A stretch of DNA of 64,000 bases from contig CP080408.1 in assembly GCA_019448215.1 (NCBI GenBank), forward strand, positions 186,001 to 250,000, read 5' to 3'. The notes beneath the pieces were generated by a model. That model was given only the letters and a program-made list of their open reading frames with translations, was not told the origin of the DNA and made no database searches. The translations under genes and the position numbers were made by a program. The DNA is from Thalassovita mediterranea. Lineage in GTDB: Bacteria; Pseudomonadota; Alphaproteobacteria; Caulobacterales; Hyphomonadaceae. The number at the start of each line of letters is the position of its first letter. Within the stretch, counting starts at the first letter, position 1. Shown piece by piece: positions 25,512 through 34,664 of this stretch.

Positions 25512-26336
25512 CTAGATCTGCAGGCTTGGGCCTTCAGCGCCGCCCTGAGGCTGAGGCGCTGCGCTCGACTCCTGCGAGCGAAGTGCGCGATTGATCACGC
25601 GTGACCAGTTCAGCAGCGAAACCGAATGCGCGACGCACGCATCAAGCATGCCATTGCGGCGCAGTTCGCCCAGCTTCTCATCAGGCAGCGCGTTGAGCTT
25701 CTCATCGTCGATCGCGAAGTATTTTGCGACCATCTGAGGCTCGCCGACATTGTTGCCTTTGTTGTCGCGCGGCTGGAAGCTGGCGGTGCGCTCCGCGAAC
25801 AGGCCGAGCTTGTCGATTTCCTTGACGAACTCCTCGGTACGACGGCGCTGGCCTTCGAACTCGCGGCAGAAATTCATCGCATTGTTCGTGAACTCGGATG
25901 GCGCGCCATTCTCGAAGAACGGGATCTCTGGCTTGTTGCTCACCATCGGAGCGTCGCGGTCGACACAAAGAACGAGACGCTCTTGCGATGCATCATTCGC
26001 AAAAACGAAAGGATAGCGACGGGCGAAAGCCGGAACGTAGAAGTCAGGGTCGATATCACCGTCCTTCACGAACAGGTTTTCCGCTTCCCGGATGCCCATG
26101 GCGCCGACAGGCATCTTGTCTGCACCGACAAAGATAACCGGGTAGGACGTTGCCGCCAGGCCGAACTCATTCACGGTCAGAGGCACAGCATGTGCCTTGC
26201 CAAGAAACGTGAATGGCTTTTCGATCGGCTTCAGACCGAGACCTGCATGCTTCTCGACATTGAGAGGCTGCGGGTTGGAATAGAACAGCACTTGTCCGCT
26301 AAGGGCATTGGGTTGGGCAGGCTGAGAATTTGCCAC
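25512..26336 (-). CDS. SapC family protein
   Basis: 274 residues, with a GTG start at 26336 preceded by GGAGTG. The SapC-family core is clear: FYSNPQPLNVEKHAGLGLKP, HAVPLTVNEFGLAATSYPVIF, VGAMGIREAENLFV, YVPAFARRYPFVF and a late region TASFQPRDNKGN. No signal peptide is present. The family is named after a Campylobacter surface-layer locus, but in alphaproteobacteria these proteins are scattered and their role is unproven; some sit near TonB receptors and tryptophan halogenases. Here it is a single gene with its own terminator and diverges from the DUF885 gene by 120 bp. Confidence 0.87.
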   Translation of the reverse strand: MANSQPAQPNALSGQVLFYSNPQPLNVEKHAGLGLKPIEKPFTFLGKAHAVPLTVNEFGLAATSYPVIFVGADKMPVGAMGIREAENLFVKDGDIDPDFYVPAFARRYPFVFANDASQERLVLCVDRDAPMVSNKPEIPFFENGAPSEFTNNAMNFCREFEGQRRRTEEFVKEIDKLGLFAERTASFQPRDNKGNNVGEPQMVAKYFAIDDEKLNALPDEKLGELRRNGMLDACVAHSVSLLNWSRVINRALRSQESSAAPQPQGGAEGPSLQI

Positions 26337-26456
26337 GGGAACACTCCATTGATTGACCGGCGCGGTTTACCGGATAAGCCAGACGCTCACAACAGCCGAG
26401 CAGCTATTGCCCGGCCCTATTCACGATAGCCTATCGAAAGCGGATTTCGACGCCTT

Positions 26457-28322
26457 ATGAGACCAGTCCTGAACCTTGCAAGAATGCGTCCAGTTTTCGC
26501 GCTCGCAGCGGTCAGCCTCGCGGCGTCCTGCGGGCCGGCTGTGAATGAGGACGGGATTGCGAGGCGCCTGGTTCGCGACATCAACCGAGTAATGGAAGAC
26601 ACTGCCCAGGCAGAACTTGCGCTTTCGCCCGAAACCGCAACCCGGCTGGGCCTCGAAGAAGCCAGCGCGCGGGCCTCCATTCACGATGTGCTGGACGACA
26701 GGTCACAAGCCCGATTCGAACGCACGCGCCTGCTGCGGATCGAGCTGCTGAACCGCCTTCTGCAGACGCCCGACATCCCTTCCGAGAGCGAACTTGCCCG
26801 CCACCTCGACGTCATATCGAACCATTATGAGGCGCTAACCCGGCTGGAGGCCTATGGGTTTGGCCGGTATGCGCTTGGCGTGGCACGTCCCTACGCCGTC
26901 GACCAGATCAGCGGCGCCTGGGTCGATGTACCCGACCTTCTCGTCAGTTCCCAGCCACTTAGGTCGCATGAGGACGCTGAAGATTACCTGGCACGCCTTG
27001 CAGCTCTGCCCGATGCCATCGCCGATGAAAGACGCCGGCTTCTGTCAGATGCGAAAAGCGGGGTGATTCCACCGCGTATCGTTCTGGAAGAGCTGGAAGC
27101 CCGCCTCAGGGAATTTGCCAGTCAGCCGGTGCAGACCCATCCCCTGATCCAGACATTCGGCAATGTGGTGAGCGGCCTTCCTGCTGAGACCGGCCGCTCT
27201 GCGAATACTTATCGGGAGGCCGCGGCCCGCACGATGCTGGATGATGTCATCCCCGCCTATGTCGGCTTTGCTGATGAAGTCGCGCGCCTCCAGCTGGGCG
27301 CGCCGCAGGACGCAGGCATGTCCGCACTCGAAGGCGGCGAGGCCTACTACCGCGACCTTCTCGCCTTCTATGCGATGCCGGATGTCGACCCCGAATTCCT
27401 GCACCAGGAGGCGGTGAGCGCCATTGAGGCGATCAATGCCGAAATCGATGCGCAGTTTGAGACACTTGGGCTGTCTGGCGGATCAGTCGGCGAGCGCCTT
27501 GCCTATCTCGCCGAGACGCCCAGTCAGGCCCGCCCCCTCAATGCTGATACCCGCCCACAAATACTGGGCACGCTGCGCCAGTCGGTTTCGGAGAACACAG
27601 AAGCGCTGCCGCGAATGGTCGAAGGCGCGCCGAATGAGAGCCTTGTCGTAGCGCGGATGCCTGCCCTGAAAGAGGCGACCTATTCTGGCGCCATCTACAC
27701 CCCGGCCACAGCGGACGGCACCAGCCCGGGCCTCCTCCTGATCAATCTGGGCAATGGCGAGGAATGGCCGGCCTTCACCCTGCCGACGCTGGCCGCGCAT
27801 GAAGGCGTTCCCGGACACCACACTGAAAGCACGCTCACGACGCAGACGCGCAACCCGCTGCTGCGCCAGATGATCTGGGACCCGCCCTTTGGTGAAGGCT
27901 GGGGCACCTATGCTGAAGACCTCGCAGATAGCGCAGGGCTTTACGCCGATGATCCGCTCGGGCGGCTCGGCTATCTGCAGTCCATCCTGTTTCGCGCCGC
28001 ACGCGTCGTCGCCGATACTGGGCTTCATTCGCGCGGATGGTCCTATCAGCAAACCGTCGACTATCTGGTCGACACGACCGGCCTGCCGCGTAGCCAGATG
28101 GAGCGCGAAGTGCTGCGCTATCTTGTCTGGCCGGGACAGGCTGTCTCCTATTTCGCAGGCCGCAACCGCATTCTCGACATGCGTACGCGCGCCGAGGCGG
28201 TGCTGGGCGAGCGTTTCGATGAGGCGTCTTTCAATGCCGTCATTCTCGCAGGCGGGCCGAGGCAGCTCGAGCTCGTCGAGGCTGATGTAGAGGCGTGGTA
28301 CCAGCGCCAGCTCCAGAACTGA
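26457..28322 (+). CDS. DUF885 peptidase-like lipoprotein
   Basis: 621 residues. The N-terminus carries a lipoprotein-like signal (FALAAVSLAASC; lipobox not perfect), and a second ATG at 26484 is possible. DUF885 proteins resemble M-clan metallopeptidases. The zinc-type motif AAHEGVPGHH is at about residues 447-456, with EGWGTYAEDL about 30 residues later supplying further ligands. QAVSYFAGRNRI and a C-terminal helical stretch follow. The family is exported in many bacteria and may degrade peptides, but substrates are unknown. The gene is monocistronic as judged from spacing. Confidence 0.87.
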   Translation: MRPVLNLARMRPVFALAAVSLAASCGPAVNEDGIARRLVRDINRVMEDTAQAELALSPETATRLGLEEASARASIHDVLDDRSQARFERTRLLRIELLNRLLQTPDIPSESELARHLDVISNHYEALTRLEAYGFGRYALGVARPYAVDQISGAWVDVPDLLVSSQPLRSHEDAEDYLARLAALPDAIADERRRLLSDAKSGVIPPRIVLEELEARLREFASQPVQTHPLIQTFGNVVSGLPAETGRSANTYREAAARTMLDDVIPAYVGFADEVARLQLGAPQDAGMSALEGGEAYYRDLLAFYAMPDVDPEFLHQEAVSAIEAINAEIDAQFETLGLSGGSVGERLAYLAETPSQARPLNADTRPQILGTLRQSVSENTEALPRMVEGAPNESLVVARMPALKEATYSGAIYTPATADGTSPGLLLINLGNGEEWPAFTLPTLAAHEGVPGHHTESTLTTQTRNPLLRQMIWDPPFGEGWGTYAEDLADSAGLYADDPLGRLGYLQSILFRAARVVADTGLHSRGWSYQQTVDYLVDTTGLPRSQMEREVLRYLVWPGQAVSYFAGRNRILDMRTRAEAVLGERFDEASFNAVILAGGPRQLELVEADVEAWYQRQLQN

Positions 28323-28527
28323 CCAAACCCAGATGAGCCTTTCAAGGCAGGTCCTGCCGTGTACCGCCTTGATCCAGATTGTCGCAAAATTGACATAGGC
28401 CTTGCCATGCCGGGATGCGTGGACTAATTGGCCTTTTGCTCAACGTGCCTATAAGGGCTGGGCAGGGCCAGATTTCTCCTTTTCCTTACGGGAAGACTTG
28501 AAATCCGGCTTACGCATAACCAAGTAA

Positions 28528-28542
28528 TGCTCATATTGAGCA
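28528..28542. promoter_or_regulatory. perfect inverted repeat, likely operator upstream of nadA
   Basis: TGCTCA-TAT-TGAGCA is a 6+3+6 perfect palindrome, 20 bp before the nadA ATG and overlapping the expected 5' UTR or core promoter. A single half site TGCTCA is also at 28437-28442. NAD genes in alphaproteobacteria are controlled by repressors such as NadQ or NrtR, but I cannot confirm the exact consensus, so the assignment is inference. Confidence 0.5.
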
Positions 28543-28561
28543 AAAGCGTGGAGGACACGAT

Positions 28562-29710
28562 ATGGCCAGATTGATCGATTCAGGACCGGGTTGCCCGACC
28601 CCGACGCCGATCCGCGCGAAGAACGCTGCAGAAGCGCGCGGCCTTGCCTATACCGATGAGATCAAGGCCAAGACCGATGATCTCTACCCTCTCGTGTCTG
28701 ATTTCATCACGCCGATGGAATGGCCGGCGATTGCGCCGCTCGTAGCGGAAATCAATCGCCTCAAGGAAGAGAAGAACGCGGTTATTCTCGCGCACAACTA
28801 TATGACGCCGGACATCTTCCGCCTTGTCGGTGACTTCCGCGGTGACAGCCTCCAGCTCGCCCGTGAGGCAGCTGCGGTAGAAGCCGATATCATCGTGCAG
28901 GCTGGCGTCCACTTCATGGCGGAAACCTCCAAGATCCTCGCGCCTGAGAAGACGGTGCTGATCCCGAGCATGGAAGCAGGCTGTTCGCTCGCCGCCTCGA
29001 TCACTGGCGCAGATGTGCGCCTGATCAAGGAGCGCTATCCTGACTATCCGGTCGTCACCTATGTGAACACGACAGCCGATGTGAAAGCTGAGTGCCACAT
29101 CACCTGCACCAGCTCGAACGCCGCGCAGGTCGTCGAGGCGATCGCGAAGGAATGGGATACCGACACGGTCATCCTCGTGCCGGACCAGTACCTTGCCAAG
29201 AACGTGGCGGCGCAGACCGATATCCGGATCATCACATGGCCGGGCGCCTGCGAAGTGCATGAGCTTTTCAGCGCCGACGATGTGAACCAGCTGCGCGAAG
29301 CCCATCCGGGCGTCGTCATCCTGGCTCATCCGGAATGTCCACCAGATGTGCTTCAGGCCGCAGACTTTGCAGGCTCAACCTCGGCGCTTGCGAGCTATGT
29401 GCAAGACAACAGCCCGAACAAGGTCGTGCTCCTCACCGAGTGCTCGATGAGCGACAATGTCGCCGCAGAGAACCCCGGCGTGAATTTCGTGCGCCCCTGC
29501 AATCTCTGCCCGCACATGAAGCGCATCACGCTCGAGAACATTCTCGACTGCCTCATTGAGATGAAGCATGAAGTCGTGATCGACGAAGAAATGCGCGTGA
29601 AAGCGAAAGCAGCGATCGACGCGATGCTGGCCCTGCCGAAGACCGACAAGCCGCTCGCCTTCGAAACCGGCCTCGCCCCGCGTGAGATTGAAGTTATTTC
29701 GCCGGCCTGA
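28562..29710 (+). CDS. nadA: quinolinate synthase NadA
   Basis: 382 residues; ATG preceded by GGAGG. NadA condenses iminoaspartate with dihydroxyacetone phosphate to quinolinate using a [4Fe-4S] cluster. Family motifs: ILAHNYMTPDIF, GVHFMAETSKIL, MEAGCSLAAS (first cluster cysteine), CHITCTSSNA (second) and RPCNLCPHMKRITLENI (third). A 239-bp intergenic region with an inverted repeat precedes it. It opens the order nadA - two small secreted proteins - nadB - nadC, the complete aspartate route to nicotinate mononucleotide. Confidence 0.96.
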   Translation: MARLIDSGPGCPTPTPIRAKNAAEARGLAYTDEIKAKTDDLYPLVSDFITPMEWPAIAPLVAEINRLKEEKNAVILAHNYMTPDIFRLVGDFRGDSLQLAREAAAVEADIIVQAGVHFMAETSKILAPEKTVLIPSMEAGCSLAASITGADVRLIKERYPDYPVVTYVNTTADVKAECHITCTSSNAAQVVEAIAKEWDTDTVILVPDQYLAKNVAAQTDIRIITWPGACEVHELFSADDVNQLREAHPGVVILAHPECPPDVLQAADFAGSTSALASYVQDNSPNKVVLLTECSMSDNVAAENPGVNFVRPCNLCPHMKRITLENILDCLIEMKHEVVIDEEMRVKAKAAIDAMLALPKTDKPLAFETGLAPREIEVISPA

Positions 29711-29769
29711 CGCCTTGAAATGGCCGCTTCGGCGGTCTTTTCTGGACGAATGACACGAAAAGAGCCTCC

Positions 29770-30234
29770 ATGCTGAGCCGCCTGCGACTTGCCTGCCTGA
29801 CGATTGCCCTGCTTGCTGCAGGCCCTGCCGCCACTGCGCAGGACGCAGGCAAAAGCGATCCCGGCGACGTGCTTGGCAACTGGACCTTCCAGACCAAGCC
29901 TTACCGCGAGGGCCAGTGCATCATGTCCGGCACAATGCGCCTGACGCCTCATCCCGATGCGGGCCTCTACAATTGCGAGCTGACCGCTGTTGAGGTCTGC
30001 TCCATGTGGGGCCGCTCCGTCGTGGTACAGAGCTGCAAGGCCCGCCGGTTCAATGATCAGGTCTCGATCCGCTCTGAGATCGAGCAGTTCGTGGAGTCAA
30101 AAGCCGAAGGCCTCGTCTACGTCCCGGATAATTTCGCGCTGACCGTTCAGGACGCGCGGCGCATGTACGGCTCGCTCGTCTCTGCCGCGACTGCGCCGGT
30201 TGAGTTTATCCGCGCCGAGGAAGGCATTTCATGA
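29770..30234 (+). CDS. secreted four-cysteine protein 1 inside the NAD operon
   Basis: 154 residues. The signal peptide ends TATAQ at about residue 24. The mature region starts GNWTFQ and contains four cysteines (GQC, YNC, EVC, QSC) and the stretch YVPDNFALTV. It is clearly related to the next gene (see that entry): the same four cysteines, the same CELTA, QSC, RSEI, PDNF elements and a C-terminus ending in IS. The fold may be a small beta barrel like Inh/lipocalin-type domains (GxW start), but I cannot name the family. It ends in an ATGA overlap with its paralogue. Confidence 0.75.
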   Translation: MLSRLRLACLTIALLAAGPAATAQDAGKSDPGDVLGNWTFQTKPYREGQCIMSGTMRLTPHPDAGLYNCELTAVEVCSMWGRSVVVQSCKARRFNDQVSIRSEIEQFVESKAEGLVYVPDNFALTVQDARRMYGSLVSAATAPVEFIRAEEGIS

Positions 30235-30689
30235 GCCGCGCCCGCGCCGCCCTTCTGATCGGCGCACTCGCGCTGGCCACCGGACCTGCCGCTCTCGGAC
30301 AGGAAGAAACGCCCAGGGCTGCACCCGTCCTCGCCGGGACATGGGTCTTCGAGGCAGACCTCAACGAGGCCTGCACCTTTGATGGTCAGGCCCGCCTGAT
30401 CCCGACCGAGACCGAAGGCGAGTATGGCTGTGAGCTGACCGCCCGCCAGGATTGCCCTGCCATTGATGTCACTTATGTGGTCGAGCAGAGCTGCCGCGCG
30501 AGCGTCGAGGAGGATGTGCTCACCGTGCGTTCCGAGATCCAGAATTTCCTGCAGGGCGAACCGTCCGCCTTCTATACGCCGGACAATTTCCAGCTGCGCA
30601 TCGAGTCTGAGTCCCGCATGGACGGTGTCCTTGTTGGCGCGGACATCTACCCCGCCGTCTGGCAGCGCGCCGACGGGGCCATTTCTTGA
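30231..30689 (+). CDS. secreted four-cysteine protein 2, paralogue of the previous gene
   Basis: 152 residues. The signal peptide ends AALGQ at about residue 24. Alignment with the preceding protein: both begin with G-x-W-x-F, share YxCELTA, (V/E)QSC, SEI.(Q/N)F, Y.PDNF and a final G-x-IS, and keep four cysteines at matching positions. This points to tandem duplication followed by divergence. The start ATG overlaps the stop of the upstream copy, so both are translated together. Located directly before nadB; the link to NAD metabolism is only positional. Confidence 0.75.
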   Translation: MSRARAALLIGALALATGPAALGQEETPRAAPVLAGTWVFEADLNEACTFDGQARLIPTETEGEYGCELTARQDCPAIDVTYVVEQSCRASVEEDVLTVRSEIQNFLQGEPSAFYTPDNFQLRIESESRMDGVLVGADIYPAVWQRADGAIS

Positions 30690-30709
30690 GCCGCCGGGGA
30701 CGCTAGACC

Positions 30710-32254
30710 ATGACGCACACCCGCTTGCTGAAAGCCGGCCCGCCGGCTGGTGACCGCGATATTCTGATCGTGGGCGCAGGTCTCGCCGGCCTGTTCCTCG
30801 CCCTGCGCCTCGCCCCCCGCAAATGTACCGTCATTGCACCCGCCCCGCTTGGCGAAGCGGCCTCTTCTGCATGGGCACAAGGCGGGCTGGCCGCTGCCCT
30901 CGACCCGCTCGACACTGCAGACGCCCATGCCCGTGACACAGTTGCGGCGGGAGCAGGTCTCGTCGATCCGGTGATTGCGCAGCTCATAGCTGAAGAAGGC
31001 CCTGCCCGCGTACTGGACCTCATTGAGCTTGGCGTCCCGTTCGATCGCACGCCGGAAGGCGCCCTGTCACTTTCGCTGGAGGCGGCGCATTCCGTCCCAC
31101 GTGTGGCCCGCGTCGCGGGTGACCTCGCCGGGAAGGCCATTATGGGCGCGCTAACAACGGCCGTGCAGGCCAACAGCCATATCGAGCTTGTGGAGCCTTA
31201 CCGCGCCGTCGGCCTGCTACAGGACGACAATCGCCGCATCGCCGGGGTCATCGCACGCGACGCCAAGGGCAATCTCAATCCGATGACAGCCCGTGAAACC
31301 GTCTTCTGCACGGGCGGCTCGGGCGGACTTTTCCGCGTCACGACAAACCCACCTGAATCGCGCGGCGATGCCCTCGCCATGGCCTGGAATGCTGGTGCGC
31401 TGGTTGCAGACACAGAGTTCGTCCAGTTCCACCCGACCGCCATGGATGTCGGCCTCGACCCGGCCCCGCTCGCCACCGAAGCGCTACGGGGCGAAGGCGC
31501 CGTGCTGCGCGATGGCAAGGGTGAGCTGTTCATGGCCCGCTATCATGAGAAGGCAGAGCTTGCGCCCCGCGACGAGGTCGCCCGCGCCATCGACTCCGAG
31601 ATCAAGGCAGGTCGCGGCGCATTCCTCGACGCCACCGCAGCCGTCGGCGACGATTTCCCGGCCCATTTCCCGACAGTCTTCGCCGCCTGTATGGCCGCCG
31701 GCATCGATCCGCGTGTCTCGCCGATTCCGGTCGCGCCGGCTGCGCACTACCATATGGGCGGCGTCGTCTCTTCTACCTGGGGGCGCTCCACCCTTGATGG
31801 CCTCTCCGTCTGCGGCGAGTGCGCGTCCACGGGCGCCCATGGCGCAAACCGGCTTGCCTCGAATTCGCTGCTGGAAGCCGTCGTCTTCGCCGCGCGGATT
31901 GCAGAACGCCTCACCGCCAGCGAGCTCGGCAATCCCGGCCCTTCGCGCGCCGAAGTCCCCAATGAACTTGCCCCTGATGACCTTCTCTCGCTCCGCCGCG
32001 CCATGGCCTCGAAATGCGGGGTCGTGCGCAATGGCAAGGATCTTCGGGAGCTGGTCGCCACCATTGATGAGCAGATCGAGGCACACGGCCCCGTTCACGC
32101 CCTTCAGGCCTCCCGGCTGATCGCCTCCGCAGCGCTCGCCCGCGAGGAAAGCCGCGGCGGCCACTTCCGCAGCGATTTCCCGGAGACGGCGCCTGCCGCC
32201 GCCCGTTCATTCCTTGAAACGCCTTCGCGCCCGCTTGCAAAGGAGGCCGTCTGA
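30710..32254 (+). CDS. nadB: L-aspartate oxidase NadB
   Basis: 514 residues. The FAD fold shows IVGAGLAGLFLALRLA near residue 20, AWAQGGLAAAL, the TGGSGGLFRVTTNP flavin motif, then QFHPTAM, and AHYHMGGV followed by GECASTGAHGANRLASNSLLE, which forms the active site. The enzyme oxidises L-aspartate to iminoaspartate with fumarate or oxygen as acceptor, feeding NadA. It is slightly short at the C-terminus for the family but complete. It ends by TGATG overlap with nadC. Confidence 0.95.
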   Translation: MTHTRLLKAGPPAGDRDILIVGAGLAGLFLALRLAPRKCTVIAPAPLGEAASSAWAQGGLAAALDPLDTADAHARDTVAAGAGLVDPVIAQLIAEEGPARVLDLIELGVPFDRTPEGALSLSLEAAHSVPRVARVAGDLAGKAIMGALTTAVQANSHIELVEPYRAVGLLQDDNRRIAGVIARDAKGNLNPMTARETVFCTGGSGGLFRVTTNPPESRGDALAMAWNAGALVADTEFVQFHPTAMDVGLDPAPLATEALRGEGAVLRDGKGELFMARYHEKAELAPRDEVARAIDSEIKAGRGAFLDATAAVGDDFPAHFPTVFAACMAAGIDPRVSPIPVAPAAHYHMGGVVSSTWGRSTLDGLSVCGECASTGAHGANRLASNSLLEAVVFAARIAERLTASELGNPGPSRAEVPNELAPDDLLSLRRAMASKCGVVRNGKDLRELVATIDEQIEAHGPVHALQASRLIASAALAREESRGGHFRSDFPETAPAAARSFLETPSRPLAKEAV

Positions 32255-33105
32255 TGCCTGCCCCTCCCCCACTGCCAGACCTCGTCCTTGACCCGATCGT
32301 ACGGCTCGCCCTGACCGAAGACCTTGGCCGCGCCGGTGACCTCACCACGGACGCCACCATCGCCCTAGGCACGGAAATGAGCGCGCAGATCCGCGCCCGT
32401 AAGCCGGGGACTCTGGCGGGCATGGATGCTGCCGCCTATGCGTTGAAACTGGTCGATCCGTCTGTATCACTCGACATCTCGATTGATGATGGCGGCAGGC
32501 TGGAGCGTGGCGCCGTCATCGCGACTCTGTCCGGATCGGCCCGCTCCATCCTGACCGCAGAGCGCACCATGCTGAATTTCATCGGCCGCCTCTCCGGTAT
32601 TGCGACCCTGACAGGTACATTCGTCGAGAAAGTTACCGGCACCCGTGCCACGATCGTCTGCACGCGAAAGACGACACCCGGCCACCGCGCCGTTGAAAAG
32701 CGCGCCGTGCGCTGCGGCGGCGGCACCTCGCATCGCTATGGTCTCGATGACGCGATCCTGATCAAGGACAACCATATCGCCGCCTGCGGCTCGATCCCGG
32801 AAGCGCTGAAACGTGCCCACGCCTATGCCGGGCACCTGCGTATGATCGAGATCGAGGTCGATACGCTGGCCCAGCTTGAAGAGGCCCTGCCCCACAAGCC
32901 GCATGCCGTCCTCCTCGACAATATGGACACCGACACGCTGAAGAAGGCCGTCGCCATGATCAACGGGGCCTGCAAGGCCGAAGCGTCTGGCGGCGTGAAT
33001 CTCGACACGGTCGCCGCCATCGCGGCAACGGGCGTCGATTATATCTCGGTCGGCGCGCTCACTCACTCAGCGTCAAACCTTGACGTTGGCCTCGACGTGG
33101 CCTGA
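32254..33105 (+). CDS. nadC: nicotinate-nucleotide pyrophosphorylase NadC
   Basis: 283 residues, start ATG overlapping the nadB stop, AGGAGG upstream. The enzyme transfers the phosphoribosyl group from PRPP to quinolinate, releasing CO2 and giving nicotinate mononucleotide. Motifs: DLTTDATI, TARTIV-like region CTRKTTPGHRAVEKRAVRCGG with the basic binding residues, LIKDNHIA, EIEVDTLAQLEEAL and the final VDYISVGALTHS. It completes the nadA-nadB-nadC set. Confidence 0.96.
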   Translation: MPAPPPLPDLVLDPIVRLALTEDLGRAGDLTTDATIALGTEMSAQIRARKPGTLAGMDAAAYALKLVDPSVSLDISIDDGGRLERGAVIATLSGSARSILTAERTMLNFIGRLSGIATLTGTFVEKVTGTRATIVCTRKTTPGHRAVEKRAVRCGGGTSHRYGLDDAILIKDNHIAACGSIPEALKRAHAYAGHLRMIEIEVDTLAQLEEALPHKPHAVLLDNMDTDTLKKAVAMINGACKAEASGGVNLDTVAAIAATGVDYISVGALTHSASNLDVGLDVA

Positions 33106-33170
33106 GTTACGCGCTTCGAACACCGGCCTCGCAAACCATAAGAGGCAGGAACCCGGGGAGGAGCGTTCAG

Positions 33171-33980
33171 ATGAACAAGGCAGCAGGCCGCAAGAGTATT
33201 TTCGTCACCGGGGCTGCATCCGGAATTGGCAAGGCAACCGCGAAGCTGTTCGCTGAGCGCAGCTGGTTTGTCGGGCTGTACGACATCGACGAGATGGGCC
33301 TCAAAACGCTCGCTCAGGAAATCGGCGTCGAAAATTGCGTCTGGAAGAAGCTTGATGTGCGCTCGCGCGACGACTGGGCTGCGGGCATGGAGCATTTCTC
33401 TGAGGCCACTGGCGGCAAGCTGGACGTGTTGTTCAACAATGCCGGTATCGCCCGCCATGGCTGGTTTGAGTCCATCTCTGGCGACGACAATGACCTAATG
33501 GTCGATATCAACGTCAAAGGCGTGCTGAATGGTGTGGGCGCGGCCCTGCCCCTGCTCCGCAACACGCCGGGCGCGCGCATCGTGAATACCGCGTCGGCTG
33601 CAGGCGTCGTCGGCGGGCCGCAGATGGCGGTCTATTCAGCGACCAAGTTTGCTGTTCGTGGCCTGACAGAAGCGCTGGATGTCGAATTCTCGAACATGGG
33701 CATCCGCGTGACGAGCCTCATGCCATGGCTGATCGATACGCCGATCCTCGACATGTTCTCTGGCGACCGCACCAACGCCAGGATGAGCGATGAGCTGCGT
33801 GAGCAGGGCCAGGACGTCTATCCGGTCGAGCTGGCCGCTGAACGCGCCTGGGACGCGGCCCATGGTGAAGAGGTTCACTATATGGCCGGTAAACGCGCCC
33901 ATCAGGCAAAATTCGCCCAGCGCTTCATGCCGAAGCGCCTGCGCCGTCAATTGATGAAAACCCTGCCGCCGCGCGGTTAG
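33171..33980 (+). CDS. short-chain dehydrogenase/reductase
   Basis: 269 residues, RBS GGGGAGGAG at a good distance. Classic SDR: TGAASGIGKATAKLF at residues about 11-25 (cofactor loop), DID after the second strand suggesting NAD(H) preference, FNNAGIARHG (NNAG), VNTASAAG with the catalytic Ser, and YSATKFAV with Tyr and Lys. The C-terminal part lacks a membrane segment. Substrate unknown. It follows nadC by 66 bp but shares no function with it, and converges with the O-methyltransferase gene 16 bp away. Confidence 0.9.
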   Translation: MNKAAGRKSIFVTGAASGIGKATAKLFAERSWFVGLYDIDEMGLKTLAQEIGVENCVWKKLDVRSRDDWAAGMEHFSEATGGKLDVLFNNAGIARHGWFESISGDDNDLMVDINVKGVLNGVGAALPLLRNTPGARIVNTASAAGVVGGPQMAVYSATKFAVRGLTEALDVEFSNMGIRVTSLMPWLIDTPILDMFSGDRTNARMSDELREQGQDVYPVELAAERAWDAAHGEEVHYMAGKRAHQAKFAQRFMPKRLRRQLMKTLPPRG

Positions 33981-33995
33981 GTCGAGGTCTGCCGC

Positions 33996-34655
33996 CTAGT
34001 CTTTGACCCGCGCGATGGCGAGGCCGTCATGGCCCTTGATGCCGACCTGCTGGAGGACGATGGCCTCAAGGTCGCTGTCACTGGCGAGCGCCTGGTTGAA
34101 GGCCGCCGCGCCAATCGCGTTCGGGTCGACCTGTGACGGCTCCAGAACCGCCCCTTCACGCACGACATTATCGGCGACGATCAGGCCGCCCTTCCGCAGC
34201 AGGCGCTTGGCCTGTTTCAGATAGGCTGGGTAACCGTCTTTATTGGCATCCAGAAAGACGAGATCGAAGCTTGGCTCAAGCGCGCGCATCTCGTCGAGGC
34301 CGCGCCCTTCGACAATCTCGACCTTGTCCGCAAGGCCCGCATCCTTCACCGTTTCACGCGCGACGGCGGCGTGGGCGGCATCGAGCTCGACCGAAATCAG
34401 CTCACCGTCCTTTGGCAAGGCACGCCCAAGCCAGACAGTAGAATAGCCGCCCAGCGTGCCAATCTCGAGGATGCGCTTTGCGCCAATCATCTTGGCCAGC
34501 AGATAGATCAGCTTGCCCTGACCTGATGAGACCTGAATTTCCGGCAGACCAGCCTTGCGCGCACGCTCAACGGCGCGCGACAGGATCTCGTCGTCAGCGG
34601 CAAACAGGCTGTTGATATAGGTGTCTACGGCTTCGAAAAGCTGGGTCGCGGACAT
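33996..34655 (-). CDS. SAM-dependent O-methyltransferase (caffeoyl-CoA OMT-like)
   Basis: 219 residues. The Methyltransf_3 family pattern is present: LLAKMIGAKRILEIGTLGGYSTVWLGRALP (SAM loop), LISVELDAAH, then FDLVFLDANKDGYPAYL, where the Asp residues bind a divalent metal, and DNVVREGAV. It likely methylates a catechol-type or small phenolic hydroxyl, using SAM and Mg2+. AAAGGCG precedes the ATG at 34655. It is nine bases from the following minus-strand cell-wall hydrolase stop, perhaps read through from it. Substrate cannot be determined. Confidence 0.88.
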   Translation of the reverse strand: MSATQLFEAVDTYINSLFAADDEILSRAVERARKAGLPEIQVSSGQGKLIYLLAKMIGAKRILEIGTLGGYSTVWLGRALPKDGELISVELDAAHAAVARETVKDAGLADKVEIVEGRGLDEMRALEPSFDLVFLDANKDGYPAYLKQAKRLLRKGGLIVADNVVREGAVLEPSQVDPNAIGAAAFNQALASDSDLEAIVLQQVGIKGHDGLAIARVKD

Positions 34656-34664
34656 ATAGCGCCT

